64,000 nucleotides of DNA, taken from Typhlomys cinereus. Lineage: Eukaryota; Chordata; Mammalia; Rodentia; Platacanthomyidae. The stretch lies in NCBI GenBank assembly GCA_023101885.1, contig JALPQD010000044.1:6477565-6541564 (forward strand), given 5' to 3'. The notes beneath the pieces were generated by a model that was given only the letters and a program-made list of their open reading frames with translations, had not been told where the DNA came from and did not search any database. Position numbers and translations under genes: made by a program. Positions 1-13,065 of this stretch are shown piece by piece (positions within the stretch are counted from its first letter, which is position 1; each line of letters starts with the position of its first letter).

Positions 1-532
1 TTCCATATCCATAGATTCAACTTGCTAGGGACAAAATTTTATTCAAAAAGGGGCCTATATTGAGCATGCAGAAGTTTTTTTTCCCCCTGTTACTGTTCCC
101 TAAGCTAGAGAATGTAACAACTATTTACCTAGCATTTACATTGTATTGGGTATCATGAATAATGTAAAGATGATTAAAAGTATACAGGCAGATACATGTA
201 GGTTATATGCAAACATTACCCCATTTTATAAAAAGAAAATGGAACATCTGCACATCTTGTTATATGTGAACAGATCTTGGAACTATGTATACAAGTAAGG
301 TGAACTGTGCCTTTTGCAAAGGGGTTAAGTGTTTCAATAAATTGTGTGTTACATATGGTACCTCATAGGCAACCTTTTTTTGCATGTAGTACCTTAAGTT
401 ATATACTTTAAGTTATAAAACCATTTTCAACAACAACAAAAAAGTAAAACTGGCATTAAACAGGTTGCTAAAACAAAGAAAAACATGCCATTGTTCTTAA
501 TAGTTTCGTTAACATTTATAACTTGCTCTTTA

Positions 533-606
533 TTGGTGCTAAAGACTAAACACAGGGTCTTGTGCTTGCTAGGTAAGTGCTGTACCGCTAATCTGGATCC
601 CCAACA
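533..606 (-). repeat. ID-type SINE, reverse
   Basis: attggtgctaaagactaaac, ggtcttgtgcttgctaggta, agtgctgtaccgctaatctg, gatccccaacac read as an ID element in reverse. Confidence 0.55.
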
Positions 607-1144
607 CTCTAAGCCATTTAAATGATTAACAGTCATCGTCTCAGCAGAAACCATGTCACCAAAATTTAGAGGTATCCTGAAATTTCTGCTGCAGTGTTGT
701 CTTAAATTTTCCAGCCCTAAATATGATAACATAATGAGAAAATAAAGATAAACATGTCATTCATTTTTTGCAAAATTCTTCATTATCTAGAACTGACTAC
801 AGCAGTACCAGTCTTGAATTACTTGCCTACCATATTGTAACATGTTTTGCCTTTTTACACCAGCTCTTGATCTGATGGTTACTGACTCCTTGAGTTAGCA
901 TAACATAGCAGTGTAGATTGTTATTCATTAGAGCTCAGCATTGGAGCACAAACTGTATGCTCCAGCCAAATGCAAAACATTTACTTCAACTTCAGTAAAC
1001 ATATTGAACACTTCACTTATCCTCTTGTGGATTTCATAAATAGATAAGAAATATGACTGCTATGTTATATATCCCTTAATGCCACTCTGATTTTTGATGC
1101 ATAGGCTCATTTTAAAAACGGTTATTAGAAATGATTCTGAGGAC

Positions 1145-1330
1145 TCAGAAGGTGGCTAAATTGTGAAGCACTTGTTTAGGTTGCTTGAGGTCTTGGCTTA
1201 CATTCCCAGCACTGACAAAAGTAAAGATTTTGAATTGGCAACAGTGACACCTTTAATCCCAGAAATTTGGAGGTTCAAGTTGGAGGATCACAAGGTCCGC
1301 TTAGGGTATGCAGTGAGACTGTCTAAAGAA
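1145..1330 (+). repeat. Degenerate B4-type SINE
   Basis: tcagaaggtggctaaattgt head, ttacattcccagcactgac, then gacacctttaatcccagaaa and tttggaggttcaagttggag from the B1-like part. Confidence 0.5.
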
Positions 1331-4300
1331 ATGGATAAAACCTGTAGATTTGCACGTTATTCTTTGTATATACAGAGATTGTCAAAAAGTCCCTATTTTA
1401 CATGGCATACACATATGCACATTCTCTCTCATAAATACATAAAATATTTTTAAAAAATGAAATTCCCTATTTTACTCTTGTACTAGTCAGAAAATACCAG
1501 TCTTGATAAACTTGCTTTCCCAAGGAAAAAAAAATGGTTAGGATAGGTTGATGTTGTATTATACTTGGCAGACATTATTTATTGAATTTAACACTTCCTC
1601 CCAAACTTTGTTATGTATAGTGTTGTTCTATGAGATGTTAAAATAACTTGGGAAAAGAAAAATGAAGAGGAGCCATGCTCCAGAATTGTCTATGGCAAAG
1701 AAATTGTGGGTATGTTGTATTAAACAAATACACTGTCTGATTTATTTCAGGATTTCCCAGGTCTTCTAATATGCAATTTTTATGATAAGTTTTTAAGTAA
1801 CGCTAGGTTATGTAATAAAATCCAAAAATGGGATGTGTTTTTGGGATGTGCGTGCGTGCATGCATGTGTGCGTGTGTGCGTGCATGTGTGTGTGTGTGTT
1901 ACATTAATGGGTTATTTCTGGCATATATGATTTGTGTTATTTTGATACATGCAGCCCAGACTTGTCCTAGAACTCAGTCTTTATCTTCTGGAGATCCTTT
2001 TGCCTCTGTGTGCTGAGTGCTGACATTTTGGGTGTGTGGCACTATGGCCTAGGCTTCAGCTATTTATTTTTATCTGTATAAAGCACAGGTGAATGAGCAC
2101 TCAACTGAATCATTCAGCTGGCATGTCTCTCAACCTCATTATCAGAGATTCCTGGTTACAGGAAATTGTTAGTGAAAGCAGGGAGAAGAAAGGACAAATA
2201 GGACTATTTTTAAAAGCACATTGGTACCATCCTTGACTTTCAATATACGAAACATTAAAAGACTTTTAGCCACAACAGAAATAAGCAATCTGGACTCTAT
2301 TTTTCCAAGAATTTCAGAATAGCATAAAGCTCTATATGAGCACAGAAACCTGGTTAGTGTAGATTAATAGAAAGAATGTGGCTTTCAGATTACATGATCC
2401 AGTTCCTCTAGTGAACTGTCAACACTGCTCAGGAACTGTGCGTTTGTAAACATACTATTTAGTTGTTATTGTAATTTATTTAAAACATTCCAAAGGTGTT
2501 CAATAACAGAATTAATTGATCTGAAAAACCACTACATGCTTTACTTAGAATAATTACAATAGCACTGGAAATGTGTAACTGCTGTGAGGCTGTGATCATG
2601 AAAGAAACTCATTACAGCATAAAGCCCTCCATGAACCATTGCAGAAGTAAGACACAGCCTGACAGATATATTACTAGAAACAGTTTCTCTGGTTCTGTAG
2701 ATTCAGAATGAAGCAGCAGAGAATCCCATATAGGGAAAGCACTTTAACATATCTCTGTGATAGTGTTTACCTCATGATGTGTGATTCCACTTTTGATGGG
2801 TTTGTTGATGATATGATTTTTGCTGTCACTCTTTGTGTTTATTATATCAGTTTCCTTTTTAATAAAGGATGCTGTCACATATATGCAATGAATGTGAAGC
2901 TGTTTTTTTCAGGCATTGCAGTCTTTGTGCCTCTTCCATCACTGGAATGTGTGAAATGAGTGTTTTGCTATGATTATGTTTGTTAATGTATCAAATAGGA
3001 TGTTCTGTGGTTTCTGCATGAGCAAGGACCTAAAATGATATTTACTTGGAAGTTATAAAAAGTTCATAAAATGTGCACACTGTCAAGGAGAAAAAGCAAT
3101 GTGGACTATACAATGTATTAGTAGTTTATTAATACATGCTTCACTGTGGAAAAAATAATGGACTCCACCCTGGTCAGGAATATGTAGAAAGTCAGGGTTG
3201 GGGATCCAACTGGTGACTGTCCAGAAATTCCTCAAAAATAACACTATCCACAATCAATAGACATCTTCTACACTAAGCTAAGCTCAGACAGCCTCTTCTG
3301 CTGTAGCCCAGAGTAGGAGACAGGCTGAGAACACAAGCAAAGGACTGAAGGCGCAAGACATGGAACTGTCACTGGGCCCTTCTGCGAACTGTGCTAGCTG
3401 CTGTTTTTTCTCTCCTGGTGCTTTCAACAACCTCATGTCTAGCAATTTTTTTAAAAAGTTGCTGTCTGGCCACAGAAAGTTTGTCTGCAAAATAAATAGA
3501 ACAAGATTGGATATGAAATATGAAGGGAGAGCAAAACAAGTAAGTGTGTTGCAACTACATGATAGTGTTCTAGTATAATGTCACTGAAGTCAGTTCTGGG
3601 CAGGTGCAGTGGAAGGGCAATTCTGTGTCCCAGGACCACATTCAGCCTTGTTAAGAGAAGAGTCGAGCAGAGGCCATGTCAGATCCTAGAATAACATGTC
3701 CTTCTCTTTCCTTGTAGTCTGTTTACTAACCCTGTTCTCTACCTGCACATACTTTCTACTTTATTTTTACGTGAATGGTTATGACTCTGCCTTTTATCTG
3801 CACAGTCACAATCACAAATCTTTTTATGATTATTCACCTTAGCTTCATGGAAGCTATCGATGAACACTTGCTTTGAAACATTATCCTCTGTCTCAAAGGA
3901 ATTGGCTTCCAGCTTGAAGCAAGGATGGAGATAAGAAAGACTTTCTACACTAAAGAGACATGTAAGAAGCTGAAAAGTGAAAATGTAGGAAAGTTAAAGA
4001 GCAGTGAGTTGTTACATTTAATTGCATTTGGGGCTGGTGATGGATTGGGATAGTGCAAGATAAGTTTGGATAGTCCATTGAGAAAAGCTCCCTCGGGGTT
4101 TCATGTGTCTCAGGATAGATCTCTTAGTAGGACCCCACTCTGAGGGGGCAGACTTGAAGAAAAAAAAATTAGCAAGATGATATACTCAGGTGAAGCTAAA
4201 CATATATTCCCATGAAGTAGAAATAGTTATACTTCATTGCATATGCAAGCTCAATTTGACTCAGAGATGCACCATGCCCAGCATTTATAAACATGCCATT

Positions 4301-4549
4301 CAATGAAATACATGCACATTGAGGGATTTTTTTTCCTTGAGTGGAAAATGACACGTTATCTCTGTTTGAAAAAGTGCCACTGCATGGAAAATTTGAAGCT
4401 TCCAGATCTGGTGACAGCTTAAAGTGGGGATTAACAGCCCCATCTCTATAACCCCTATTCCTCACACCTCACTCTTCTAACCCCCAAGCCAGTTCTGATC
4501 CCCTGAAGCAACTCTGGATGTCGAAGGGACCTATTTTTAAATTCTGATA
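1331..4549. other. Intron sequence, nothing recognised apart from (TG)n
   Basis: AT-rich single-copy-looking sequence. Short reading frames at 1828-2016, 2708-2959 and 3284-3639 lack codon structure or homology. A possible SINE remnant near 1960-2055 is too weak to list. Confidence 0.6.
1847..1899. repeat. (TG)n-rich microsatellite
   Basis: Alternating tgtg with gcgtgc/catg interruptions. Confidence 0.8.
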
Positions 4550-4686
4550 TCTGTCTGTCTGTCTGTCTATCTATCTCAGGCTCTGTCAATTATCTACGTA
4601 TATGTATTGTCTGTCATCTGCCTGCCAGTCATCCATCCATCTATTATTTGTCTTTCTATGGATCATCTATCTGTGTGTCTGTGTAT
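4550..4686. repeat. (TCTG)/(TCTA) tetranucleotide tract
   Basis: Repeated ctgtctgt and ctatctat units, interrupted; the repeat at 4687 inserted within it. Confidence 0.75.
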
Positions 4687-5035
4687 TGGATACTCTTACC
4701 TGTTGCTGTGAGAGAGCACCCAAAGTCAAGCAGTTTAAGGCAGAAAGGGAGATTTATTGAACTTACACTTCTAGGGGGGAGACACAGTCCTTCATGGCAG
4801 ACCCAGTATGGCTGGCTGGCAGAAGCTGGGACAAGCTAAGTCACACCCATCCTGAAGACTGAGAGCTGCAAGACTACCTGCTACTTGCAGACTTCTGCAG
4901 GAGACAGGGTGGGACTAATCTTCCTACAGGCCCATCCCCTGTGACTACCTTCCTTCAACAAGTCTCCTCCTCCTAAAAGTGCCCTGATCTTCCTAAACAT
5001 ATGAGACTTGGGGAGGCATATTTCAAACTATGACA
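4687..5035 (+). repeat. Rodent interspersed repeat, 349 bp, LTR-like ends
   Basis: tggatactcttacctgttgc at the start, gagatttattgaacttacac, catggcagacccagtatggc, tgactaccttccttcaacaa, and tttcaaactatgaca at the end. Inserted into a tetranucleotide microsatellite; gtat occurs at 4683-4686 and 5036-5039, a possible short target duplication. Related in layout to the repeats at 13940 and 61105. A URR1-type DNA element or an LTR are both possible. Confidence 0.55.
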
Positions 5036-5050
5036 GTATATGTCTGTATG

Positions 5051-5080
5051 TTCTCTCTCTCTCTCTCCCTCTCTCTCACT
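5051..5080. repeat. (CT)n microsatellite
   Basis: ttctctctctctctctccct followed by more ct units. Confidence 0.8.
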
Positions 5081-6160
5081 CATGCTTTTTTTTTTCCTTT
5101 GCACATAGTTTTTTCTTGCTTTATTCTCAACCGGTTTAAAACTCATTCCTTCCATGTATAATATCTCCAGTTGCTCCACTGACTTTGGTAATAGGGTAAC
5201 TTTGTCATAGATGAAACAAAGGAAGTGTAGTCACATTTTGAAAATGGTTTGTGTTGAAGCTGAGGATGTTGATTAATGCTAAAACTTTCGGCGAGCATGA
5301 CAAGGGTCTGGGGTTTATTCTCAGTGTCCCCAATAACTACTACAGTACCCTTTGCTGGCATTGCTATAGATATTTCACTGACAGTGTACAAAAACTGTTC
5401 TCTGAATCTCCTCATAGCTGGAAAAAGTGTTTCCCACCGGTTTCTGTTTGCTTGCTTTTTAATGTCCATGAAGTGGTGTTACCTATAGCTCAGGTCGCCA
5501 CATTTGCATACATGGCAACATTGAATACCCTTTATAGAAAGTAGTAGATGTCATCTCTTGTGAAGGATGCTTTTGACTCCTTAAAAGGGGGAGCCATCTG
5601 AATGAGAAAACATACGAGACAGTTTTAGTGTCAGTGTATGATGAAGTCTTAAACATATTCCTCTCTGCCCCTTCTAATCTATGTAACAAGAAAATCACTG
5701 AGCAAGTAGCTATGATCTTACTGGTGGGAGTGGGGAGAGTATAGGAAAGAGAAAAGATAAAGGTTAGTTTTAGATAGGCATTCTGTTCCTAAAATATGCC
5801 ATAGAGAATTTTAAAGAAACTCCTACTATACTGCTTAACCAGCCCTCTTTGTGCAATTAATGTGTACTGACTCATGAGGCAAATAAGATTTCCTCACTGA
5901 ATTTGCCAAAGGACAAGATTGTCTCCTAAGATTCAGCATGACTGAGATTTGAATAGAATAAAGAATAAATTAACCTTCTCATGAGTTGCATCTTTCAGAG
6001 TCACAGGTTTATTCAACATCGATTGACTGTGTTCCACCTAATGTGGAAGATACCAACGTTCCAGGAGTCAGAGCAACGCCATATGTAGAGCAGATGGACA
6101 TTCTTGCCCTTTGTGGAGCTTCTCTATTAGTAAAGAAAAACAGGCCTAATAAATTACAAA

Positions 6161-6262
6161 GGCTGAATATATTGCTTAGTGGTAGAGTGGGTGACAGTAT
6201 GCATGAAAATCTGGCTGGTCTTCATCTCCAGAACCAGCAGTACAAACAAACCCTGAGAAAAG
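6161..6262 (+). repeat. ID-type SINE, degenerate
   Basis: ggctgaatatattgcttagt then ggtagagtgggtgacagtat, gcatgaaaatctggctggtc and ttcatctccagaaccagcag, followed by an A-rich stretch. Confidence 0.5.
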
Positions 6263-7280
6263 AGAAGGAAGGAGGAAGTGAGGAAGAGAAGAATTACAAA
6301 GTTTTCCAAATGTTGGCATTTGATACAGGTTAGACAGCGGAAAGACTTACTGATTGGCATGATGACTTCTAAAGAGGGATCTAAATTTAAGGCATGCAGA
6401 TACAAGGGAAAGATCATCCCAAGAAGTAACAGAAACAAATGAAAAGGCTCTCAGCTAAAATTCACATGGATTCCAGAAAATGGAGTGAGACCTGCCAGGC
6501 ACAGACACAATAAAAGGAGTTTAAGGCGGTGTAAGGTCAAACAAATCTATTAGAATATATAATGGTTTATACCACAACAGTCTTAGTAGAAGGGATAAAC
6601 TGCAGTCAGATAGCTAGATGTATTCAGCTCCAAATATAGGAAATTGCCAATATCTGACCACTATTGATCAGTAAAATTCATAATTCCCAATATCTTAGTT
6701 CTTGAAAGTATAATGGATAATTTTACAAAAATGATATGCTAGACATGTGGGATGGGCGTGAGAGGAGATTTGCCACCAAAAACTTCCAGGGCTTTTGATG
6801 TAAGCAATTGATATGAGTAAGTTTGATGTTAAGATTATAGTGAGCTCAAGACTGTTAATTGGGCAGTTTCTGAACTGGTTGGATAGTTATGCAAGGATGT
6901 CAGACCTTTCATTTCAGGCAATTGTTCGGTTGCTATATGCCAGTGCGCACACACAGATAGAGGATAATAATGTATGTGTCATTTATTATATATGTGTCCA
7001 TATTGCTGACAAAAGTAATCAAGCTTTCCTAGTAATGCTGATTGATATTTCATTGGTATAGCTATATTCTTGCATGAAAGACAGTATGTTACTTTTATAT
7101 AACATGGTTTGAAATGCGATTTCAGTGTTTCTTTACATGGTGCCACTTCTCTTTCAACTTTTATTGCCTAAGCTCATTTTCTTCCTGCTTTTTTATATTC
7201 TTTTATGACTTCCTGTCACTCTAAATCCATTGAAATTCAACTTGAATATATGCTGCAACGTACCATTTGGAAAGATTGTC

Positions 7281-7433
7281 TTTTTTTTTTTTTTTTTGGT
7301 TTTCTTCTTTTTAGTTTGCATTAGTTCTTCAAGATAGGGTTTTGCCCTAGCTCAGGATGACTTGAAACCCATGATTCCCCTGTTCTAACCTCCTGTCTGC
7401 AGAGATTACAGGCATGGGCCACCATGTTTAGTT
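7281..7433 (-). repeat. B1 SINE, reverse
   Basis: Run of T, then aagatagggttttgccctag, ctcaggatgacttgaaaccc, gcagagattacaggcatggg, ccaccatg. Confidence 0.7.
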
Positions 7434-8171
7434 TTTATAAGATAGTCCTTAAGTTTTGTGACCACATAAAATAGGACTACAAAGTCCACATAAAGTAAAG
7501 CTTACCATTTTACAAGCCTGATTTGAAGAAGTAACGAAAATGAATAGACACAACACAATATACACATTCCCAAGTTGAACAACATGACATCTCACTTACT
7601 TGCAGTCTTGATTAAAAAGATTAATTGTGTTACATACCCATAAAGTGAAAGTCAAACAAGGTCTTTGACAAGGATGCTGATAATATACTTAAAATAGAAG
7701 TCACAGCATTAGTTTACCATGAGCTAGAGGTAAGGATGTACCCTCCTATAATTTTCTTTTCCTTGTCTGGCTAGTTCATATCTTTGGGTACTATGGGACA
7801 CTTCTTCCTCAGCATTTGAATTTATAAAGAAGGAAATAGAAGTGGGATGAAAGGATATTTGAGAATTTAGAGGAATACTTAAGTGAATCGTTCTGTTTGT
7901 CCATATTGAGAAATTATCAAAGCTGTTCTCAGGCTACTATTTTCAAGATAACAAAATATATATGAATATAAGTGATTTCCCCAAGTCACCAAAAGGCAGG
8001 CTTGGTTTTGTGGCTAAGAAATGTTTGTGCTTGACAATACTTGGCAGAATTTTTCTGCATCTTTGGTATTTCTCTGCCTCAGACATGTGTTAAAGAAATG
8101 AAACGTGTCTTACATGTATACATGTATAGAGTTTTTATATACCGTTCTCCTTTTTTATAGGCACTTTTCTT

Positions 8172-8240
8172 TTACTTCTTTTCACTGTCCTTGAAGATCT
8201 TCAAGGATTGTTAAAACAGGTACAATAGTAAAAGAAGTAA
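8172..8240. repeat. Nested inverted repeat
   Basis: Outer arms ttacttctttt (8172-8182) and aaaagaagtaa (8230-8240) are perfect 11-bp complements; between them ccttgaagatcttcaagg (8189-8206) is a perfect 18-bp palindrome. Confidence 0.8.
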
Positions 8241-9139
8241 TATAAGCATGAAAAAAAGAAACACTTGTGTTTTCCATTGTTTATATAGATTAACACATGA
8301 GTACATGTGAATTTTAAAGTTGCGTGATACAGTTCAATCATTTCTCAGTATGTAGTCCATGATTCTCAAAGGGCTTCTATCAAATAACATCAGTTTGATA
8401 ACAGGATGGGAAATACCCCATCTATTTCCATTCTTCTATCTGTGTGTTTGTTCACACACACCAGCTTCACTTTCATCTATTTTATAAGCTGGGTTTTGTT
8501 GTGTGACTGAGAAAGAATTTGTTCCCTTGATGTGAATCTTTTCTCAGACCCACATGTTTAATACAAAGAGCATGATCTTTAGAGTAAGAGAATATGAAAT
8601 TTCAATTCTGCCTTCAGATGATTCTTGCATCAGCTTTTTGTATACTGTTCCCCATGCGAAGATCAAATGAGAGACTTGTGCAGTACCTGTAGCAATAAAA
8701 GATTTCTATTGGATCAGAAGAACAAGTTCTGGTCAACTATTGTGTCATGATGATCAGTGCTTCCTAACGTATCTGTCCCAGTTTCTTCATGGGCTTTTTT
8801 TTTTTTTTTGACCTAAATAACTATCTGGAATTCTTTAAATCATTTATCTGTACATGCATTTGTTTCTGTTCTCCACAAAAGAGACAGGCATTTCAATTGC
8901 ATCAATTCTATGGGGTTTGTCTTCTTCCTTTCTACATTATGTTCAATTGAATATTCAGAGCATCATTCACACTGCTTTAGCTTCTTAGTGTTATGATATC
9001 AAAATGATTAGCTCTTGGGATACCCAGTGCCCTCTAGCTGTATGCCTTAATAACCTTAAGCAACTTCATATATTTAGCTTAGAGGAGCAGAAATATCCCT
9101 TCCTAGTCCCTTTCATTATTCTTTCTTATCTTCCTACTT

Positions 9140-9345
9140 GCAGTAGGGGGTCTCATACACTCTTAAGTTGTCTTTAAGCTTGCTATGTAAGGATGATATT
9201 CACATCCTTTCTTCTCAGCCTCCACAAGCACTAGGATAGTAAGTTTGTTACTCACACTATTTATACAGTGCTAGAGGCAGAACCCAGACCTCATTCATGC
9301 TAGACAATAACTCTTCCAACTGAGCTACATTCTCAGTCCCCATTT
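9140..9345 (-). repeat. B1/ID dimeric SINE, reverse
   Basis: tcatacactcttaagttgtc, ttctcagcctccacaagcac from B1 in reverse, then gcagaacccagacctcattc, atgctagacaataactcttc and caactgagctacattctcag from an ID unit in reverse. Confidence 0.55.
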
Positions 9346-10533
9346 CTCTTTCTTCCTTGCCTTCTGTTCTTTCTCTTCATCTCCATCCTTCACTGATTTA
9401 CAAAAGCCAAATAAATTAGTACTCCGGGGGTATAGAGCATGGCAGTTTGATGAAGGGAGACAGTCAAGTTCTTCATATGTTATTTCCTGTACCTCAAGCC
9501 TTATTTATAGACTATTTACACATTATGGGAAAAATACATTTTGACAAGTTGACTAGTTTCCCTCTGGGTTTCCATTTGCCTTGAGCAAAATCTTTGACTA
9601 TCTTCTGTGGATGGGGCAAATGTGTTTATGTGTTGGGGTCCATGCCAAATGAAAAAGTTCGCTGTGCACTGGCTTCCATAATAGGAACAGCACGAATCGA
9701 AACAGAAGGATAATAGAAACCCGTGCAGGGTGTCTAGGCAAGATGAGAAAACAAATTGCTTGGAATATGAATTGCATGATGACTATTGTAATACTTCTAT
9801 TATTTCCTGAAACCTCAGGATGACTTTACGCTGAGTCTGAAAAAGAAGGATTACTGTGTCTACTCTAGGTACAATCAGCATGAAATGAACTAACACAGGT
9901 AAACCCTGACAAAGTTAAAATGTCATCATTTGTTTTATGGCCCAATCACCTTTTTTTTTTTCCTGATTCCAAAGTAAGTTTTGCAGTCGGGTCCATTATT
10001 TGTAGTTCTTTTGACTTCCTTAAGCTCAAATAACCTTGTAAGAAGAATTTGAAATAAATAGTATGCTAGAAGTATAAACGCATTTTTTTCAATGTTTCAC
10101 CTTCTGTTGCTTAGGGGATACAAGGCAAATTGCAGACTTGAAACACTTTTCTTTCTTCTGATTGATCGCTCCTGTACTTTAGTTGATTATAAACAGACAT
10201 TGCTCTCTGCTTATTATTACCTGATGATAGTTGCTAGTTAAATTAGTGAGATGTTAAAATTCATGCATTGACTTGAGAAGGGAGAAATGTGAGTGTTAAT
10301 GACAAACCAGGTTGAACTTGATCTCAGAGATATGAGCCCTTTTGCAAGAGTGTCTGTTTGACTAACAATGCCAGGGGGAAATTAATAGAATTGTAAAATA
10401 CTGCACCTCGAATTTATGAAAGAAGGTGATCATGGCACTCTTCTTGATGTGCATGAATGTGACTGAAGGGAATAATAATTATCTGCATTCATCTCCACTT
10501 TAAGAGCCACTGTATTCTAACCTTGTCTGTGAT

Positions 10534-10557
10534 TGTAATCACTGTAACTTGATTACA
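10534..10557. repeat. 8-bp inverted repeat
   Basis: tgtaatca (10534-10541) and tgattaca (10550-10557) around an 8-base loop. Confidence 0.6.
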
Positions 10558-10844
10558 GTTTTTAAGATGTCAAACCTTCACCACCACCTTCAATATCACC
10601 CAAAATTGGAGAAAGGACAGTGTGAAAACTACAGAAACATTAAACTTAGGTGAAACTTCTCAGTTGTGTCAGTAATAAAATTAGAAATCAAAAATACTTT
10701 CTCACAAGGACTAAAGCACAGAAGAATATTTAAAAACCACTAGTAGCAAGATTTTGCCTTCCTGAAGTAAAGTCCCAATTAGGATTATCATAGCTTCCAC
10801 AAGATACTCTTCTTGTTGGCCAGTCTTGTCAGTTTCACATCTAG

Positions 10845-11030
10845 GAGCCAGGCCTGTAGCTACACCTGTGAGGGAAAGGATAGATACATTAACCTTAGCC
10901 TGTGACAGTGCCTCTAAGGACTAATTTTGATTACATTAAGTGACATGGGAAAGCCCTTCTTAATTGTAGGAGGACCATCCCCTGGGAAGAGGAACCTGAA
11001 CTCTGTGAAATGGAGAACGAAAGCTTAGCT
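10845..11030 (-). repeat. Reverse fragment of the same interspersed repeat family
   Basis: gccaggcctgtagctacacc then tgtgagggaaagg, cattaagtgacatgggaaag and ggaccatcccctgggaagag read as the reverse complement of the 3' part of the 13940/61105 type. Confidence 0.4.
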
Positions 11031-11886
11031 CAAATATGTAGTATAAATGTTAAGCAGTATAAGGACTGTATGTTTTAGTTTTATATACTCTAAATTGGCC
11101 AACTCTGAAGGATTTTCTAGAAAACCAAATTTGCTAGGAACACGGGACCTTTTTTCTACTAAAACCAGGAGCATTCCAGTCTAAGTGCAACAAATTCATT
11201 ATCACCTTCAACATTCACTCTCCAGTTAAAGTTGCTTCACATGTCTGTAAATCTTTTTGGATAGTAACTTACATTTCAGCTCTGTATAATTTCTTGAATT
11301 GTAGCCTGAATCCAAAGAATAATCCCTTCTTTTACTTGCATTATATAACATATTCAGCATAGGAGGAGTAAAATGAAAAGCATAAAAAATTATTTTCATT
11401 AAAGGCTATATCTTTAATTTCAGATGGTATTAGAAGGGATTTTTATTACTAATTCATTTAGTATTTATGAGTCCACTCTGATTGTCAGTTATCCTTTATG
11501 ATATCATTTATAAGATGACTGAATAGGAGCACATTTGCTAAGCTGAAACATTTGAAGAGCATTATGCAACTCTTTAATAGCTAGGGATTTGTAGAGAGAG
11601 TGCTAGAGAATTAACCTCTGAATCATGTTATACACTAGAGAGTTAGGGTTCCATTTTCAGCTATGTGAAAACAAAGAAGAAAGTGTATAGTAGAACTTCA
11701 TTACATGCCTCATTTTGAATATATTGGAGAGTAACCCGTATCACATCAGTTATAACATTACTGTGCAGTAAAAATATGACATTGTAAAAGTGTCATGACA
11801 TAAAGATAACCATTGTCCTTGGTATCTTTAGAAGTATGTATCATTAGCACAAATTTGTTTTTCCTAATATTTCTTTGCTTTGACAG

Positions 11887-11907
11887 TTACTGCAGAAGAA
11901 AAGCAAG
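11887..11907 (+). other. Candidate 21-nt microexon (speculative)
   Basis: Seen: a pyrimidine-rich tract with a ctaat branch-like motif leads to ctttgacag ending at 11886; after 21 nt (starting ttactgcag, ending agcaag) comes a consensus gtaagt donor at 11908. The segment is on the same strand as the formin exon and is a multiple of three. Inserted at the phase-2 junction before 34465 it has no stop and would add a short basic stretch (YCRRKA plus a serine-type split codon). No expression evidence is available; it may be a decoy pair of splice sites. Confidence 0.3.
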
Positions 11908-12434
11908 GTAAGTGAAATGATTTTATGTATAATTGCATCCAGAATTGCCTGCATGCATGCATGAATGTCCATATACATTCACATGCATATATGTTTTAAA
12001 TGTTCACTTGTCCTATATTTAAAACTTCCTACCAGTATTTGCTGAAGATCATCTAAAATCATTTTGAATTTTAATGTATTGTTATAAATAACTAGCTAAT
12101 TTATACCTTTAGAAGGATATTTTCATGTGGTACAATTTTATTAAAGTATTTGAGTTAACAAATATTAAAGTTAAATATAAAAGCTGACACTGATAAAGTT
12201 GAAAATGTAATTATAACGATATTTTTATGCATTCATCAAAAACATGTCCCACTTTGTTTAATATTCATATATTGTTTATTTTTCTCGCTTTGGAGACCAC
12301 TTTGAAAACAGTAAAAGCAATAAAACATTTCAAGACAAAAGATAAGTTTACATAGTTTGGGGGAATTGAAACCAGTATGCTCATGAGTTTATTTCTATTA
12401 ATGCTGATGCATTTAAATTGTAGTGGGAAGTGCA

Positions 12435-12493
12435 GTGCCATCATTCATGGCACACTTCTGTATGTTTCAACATACGATCCTTTTTGGATCGTA
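12435..12493. repeat. Three consecutive perfect stem-loops
   Basis: gtgccat/atggcac (12435-12441, 12447-12453; loop cattc), gtatgt/acatac (12460-12465, 12470-12475; loop ttca) and tacgatcc/ggatcgta (12473-12480, 12486-12493; loop ttttt). The last two share three bases, so they are alternative or slightly shortened folds. Confidence 0.8.
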
Positions 12494-13065
12494 CAAAGAG
12501 AAATCCTTATCCGCTGAGTGAGAGGAGAAGCTCATCATAGGATATGGAAGGGGCAACGCCGAAAGGAAATGAGTACAGAGAAGGACCATATTTTTAATTA
12601 CTTCCAAAGGGCACTGGTGTGTGTTTTATAACCGTTCATCTCTGTTTTTATGAAGCACTAAGTCCTTGAAGCACAAAATTACATGTGTGTGCCTGAAGGC
12701 ATATGGAAAGAAAACACTAGAAACCATAGCTGAGTCTCAGGCAGTGGTTTAGTATGTACAGCTTTAGAGAAATCTGGCAGTCCAGTGGAATCTACTGATT
12801 TTGATTAGTTTTTCATTAAAAAGAAAAACAAGGAAAAGGAAACCCTTTCAAAGGAAAACCTACCTCTCACATTTTAAATTAGATTAGAAGCTGTGCTGTG
12901 AGATTTTTCTCCCTGAGCTCAAAGTAGGTTGTCAATAGCAAAAGGTCTTTTTGAATTCCAGTAGCCAATATTTGCAATAAACTTTGGTAGATCTTTGCAA
13001 ATTGGAATTCTTTAACATTCTTGACTTCTGCTCAGTCAATTGTTTCTTCGTTTTGCTTTGTTTGC

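Larger units (their letters stand above)
5081..9139. other. Intron sequence with few repeats
   Basis: Apart from the ID SINE at 6161, the B1 at 7281 and the hairpin at 8172, no repeat or coding signal was recognised. Reading frames of 70-115 codons here overlap each other on both strands and show no known domain. Confidence 0.6.
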
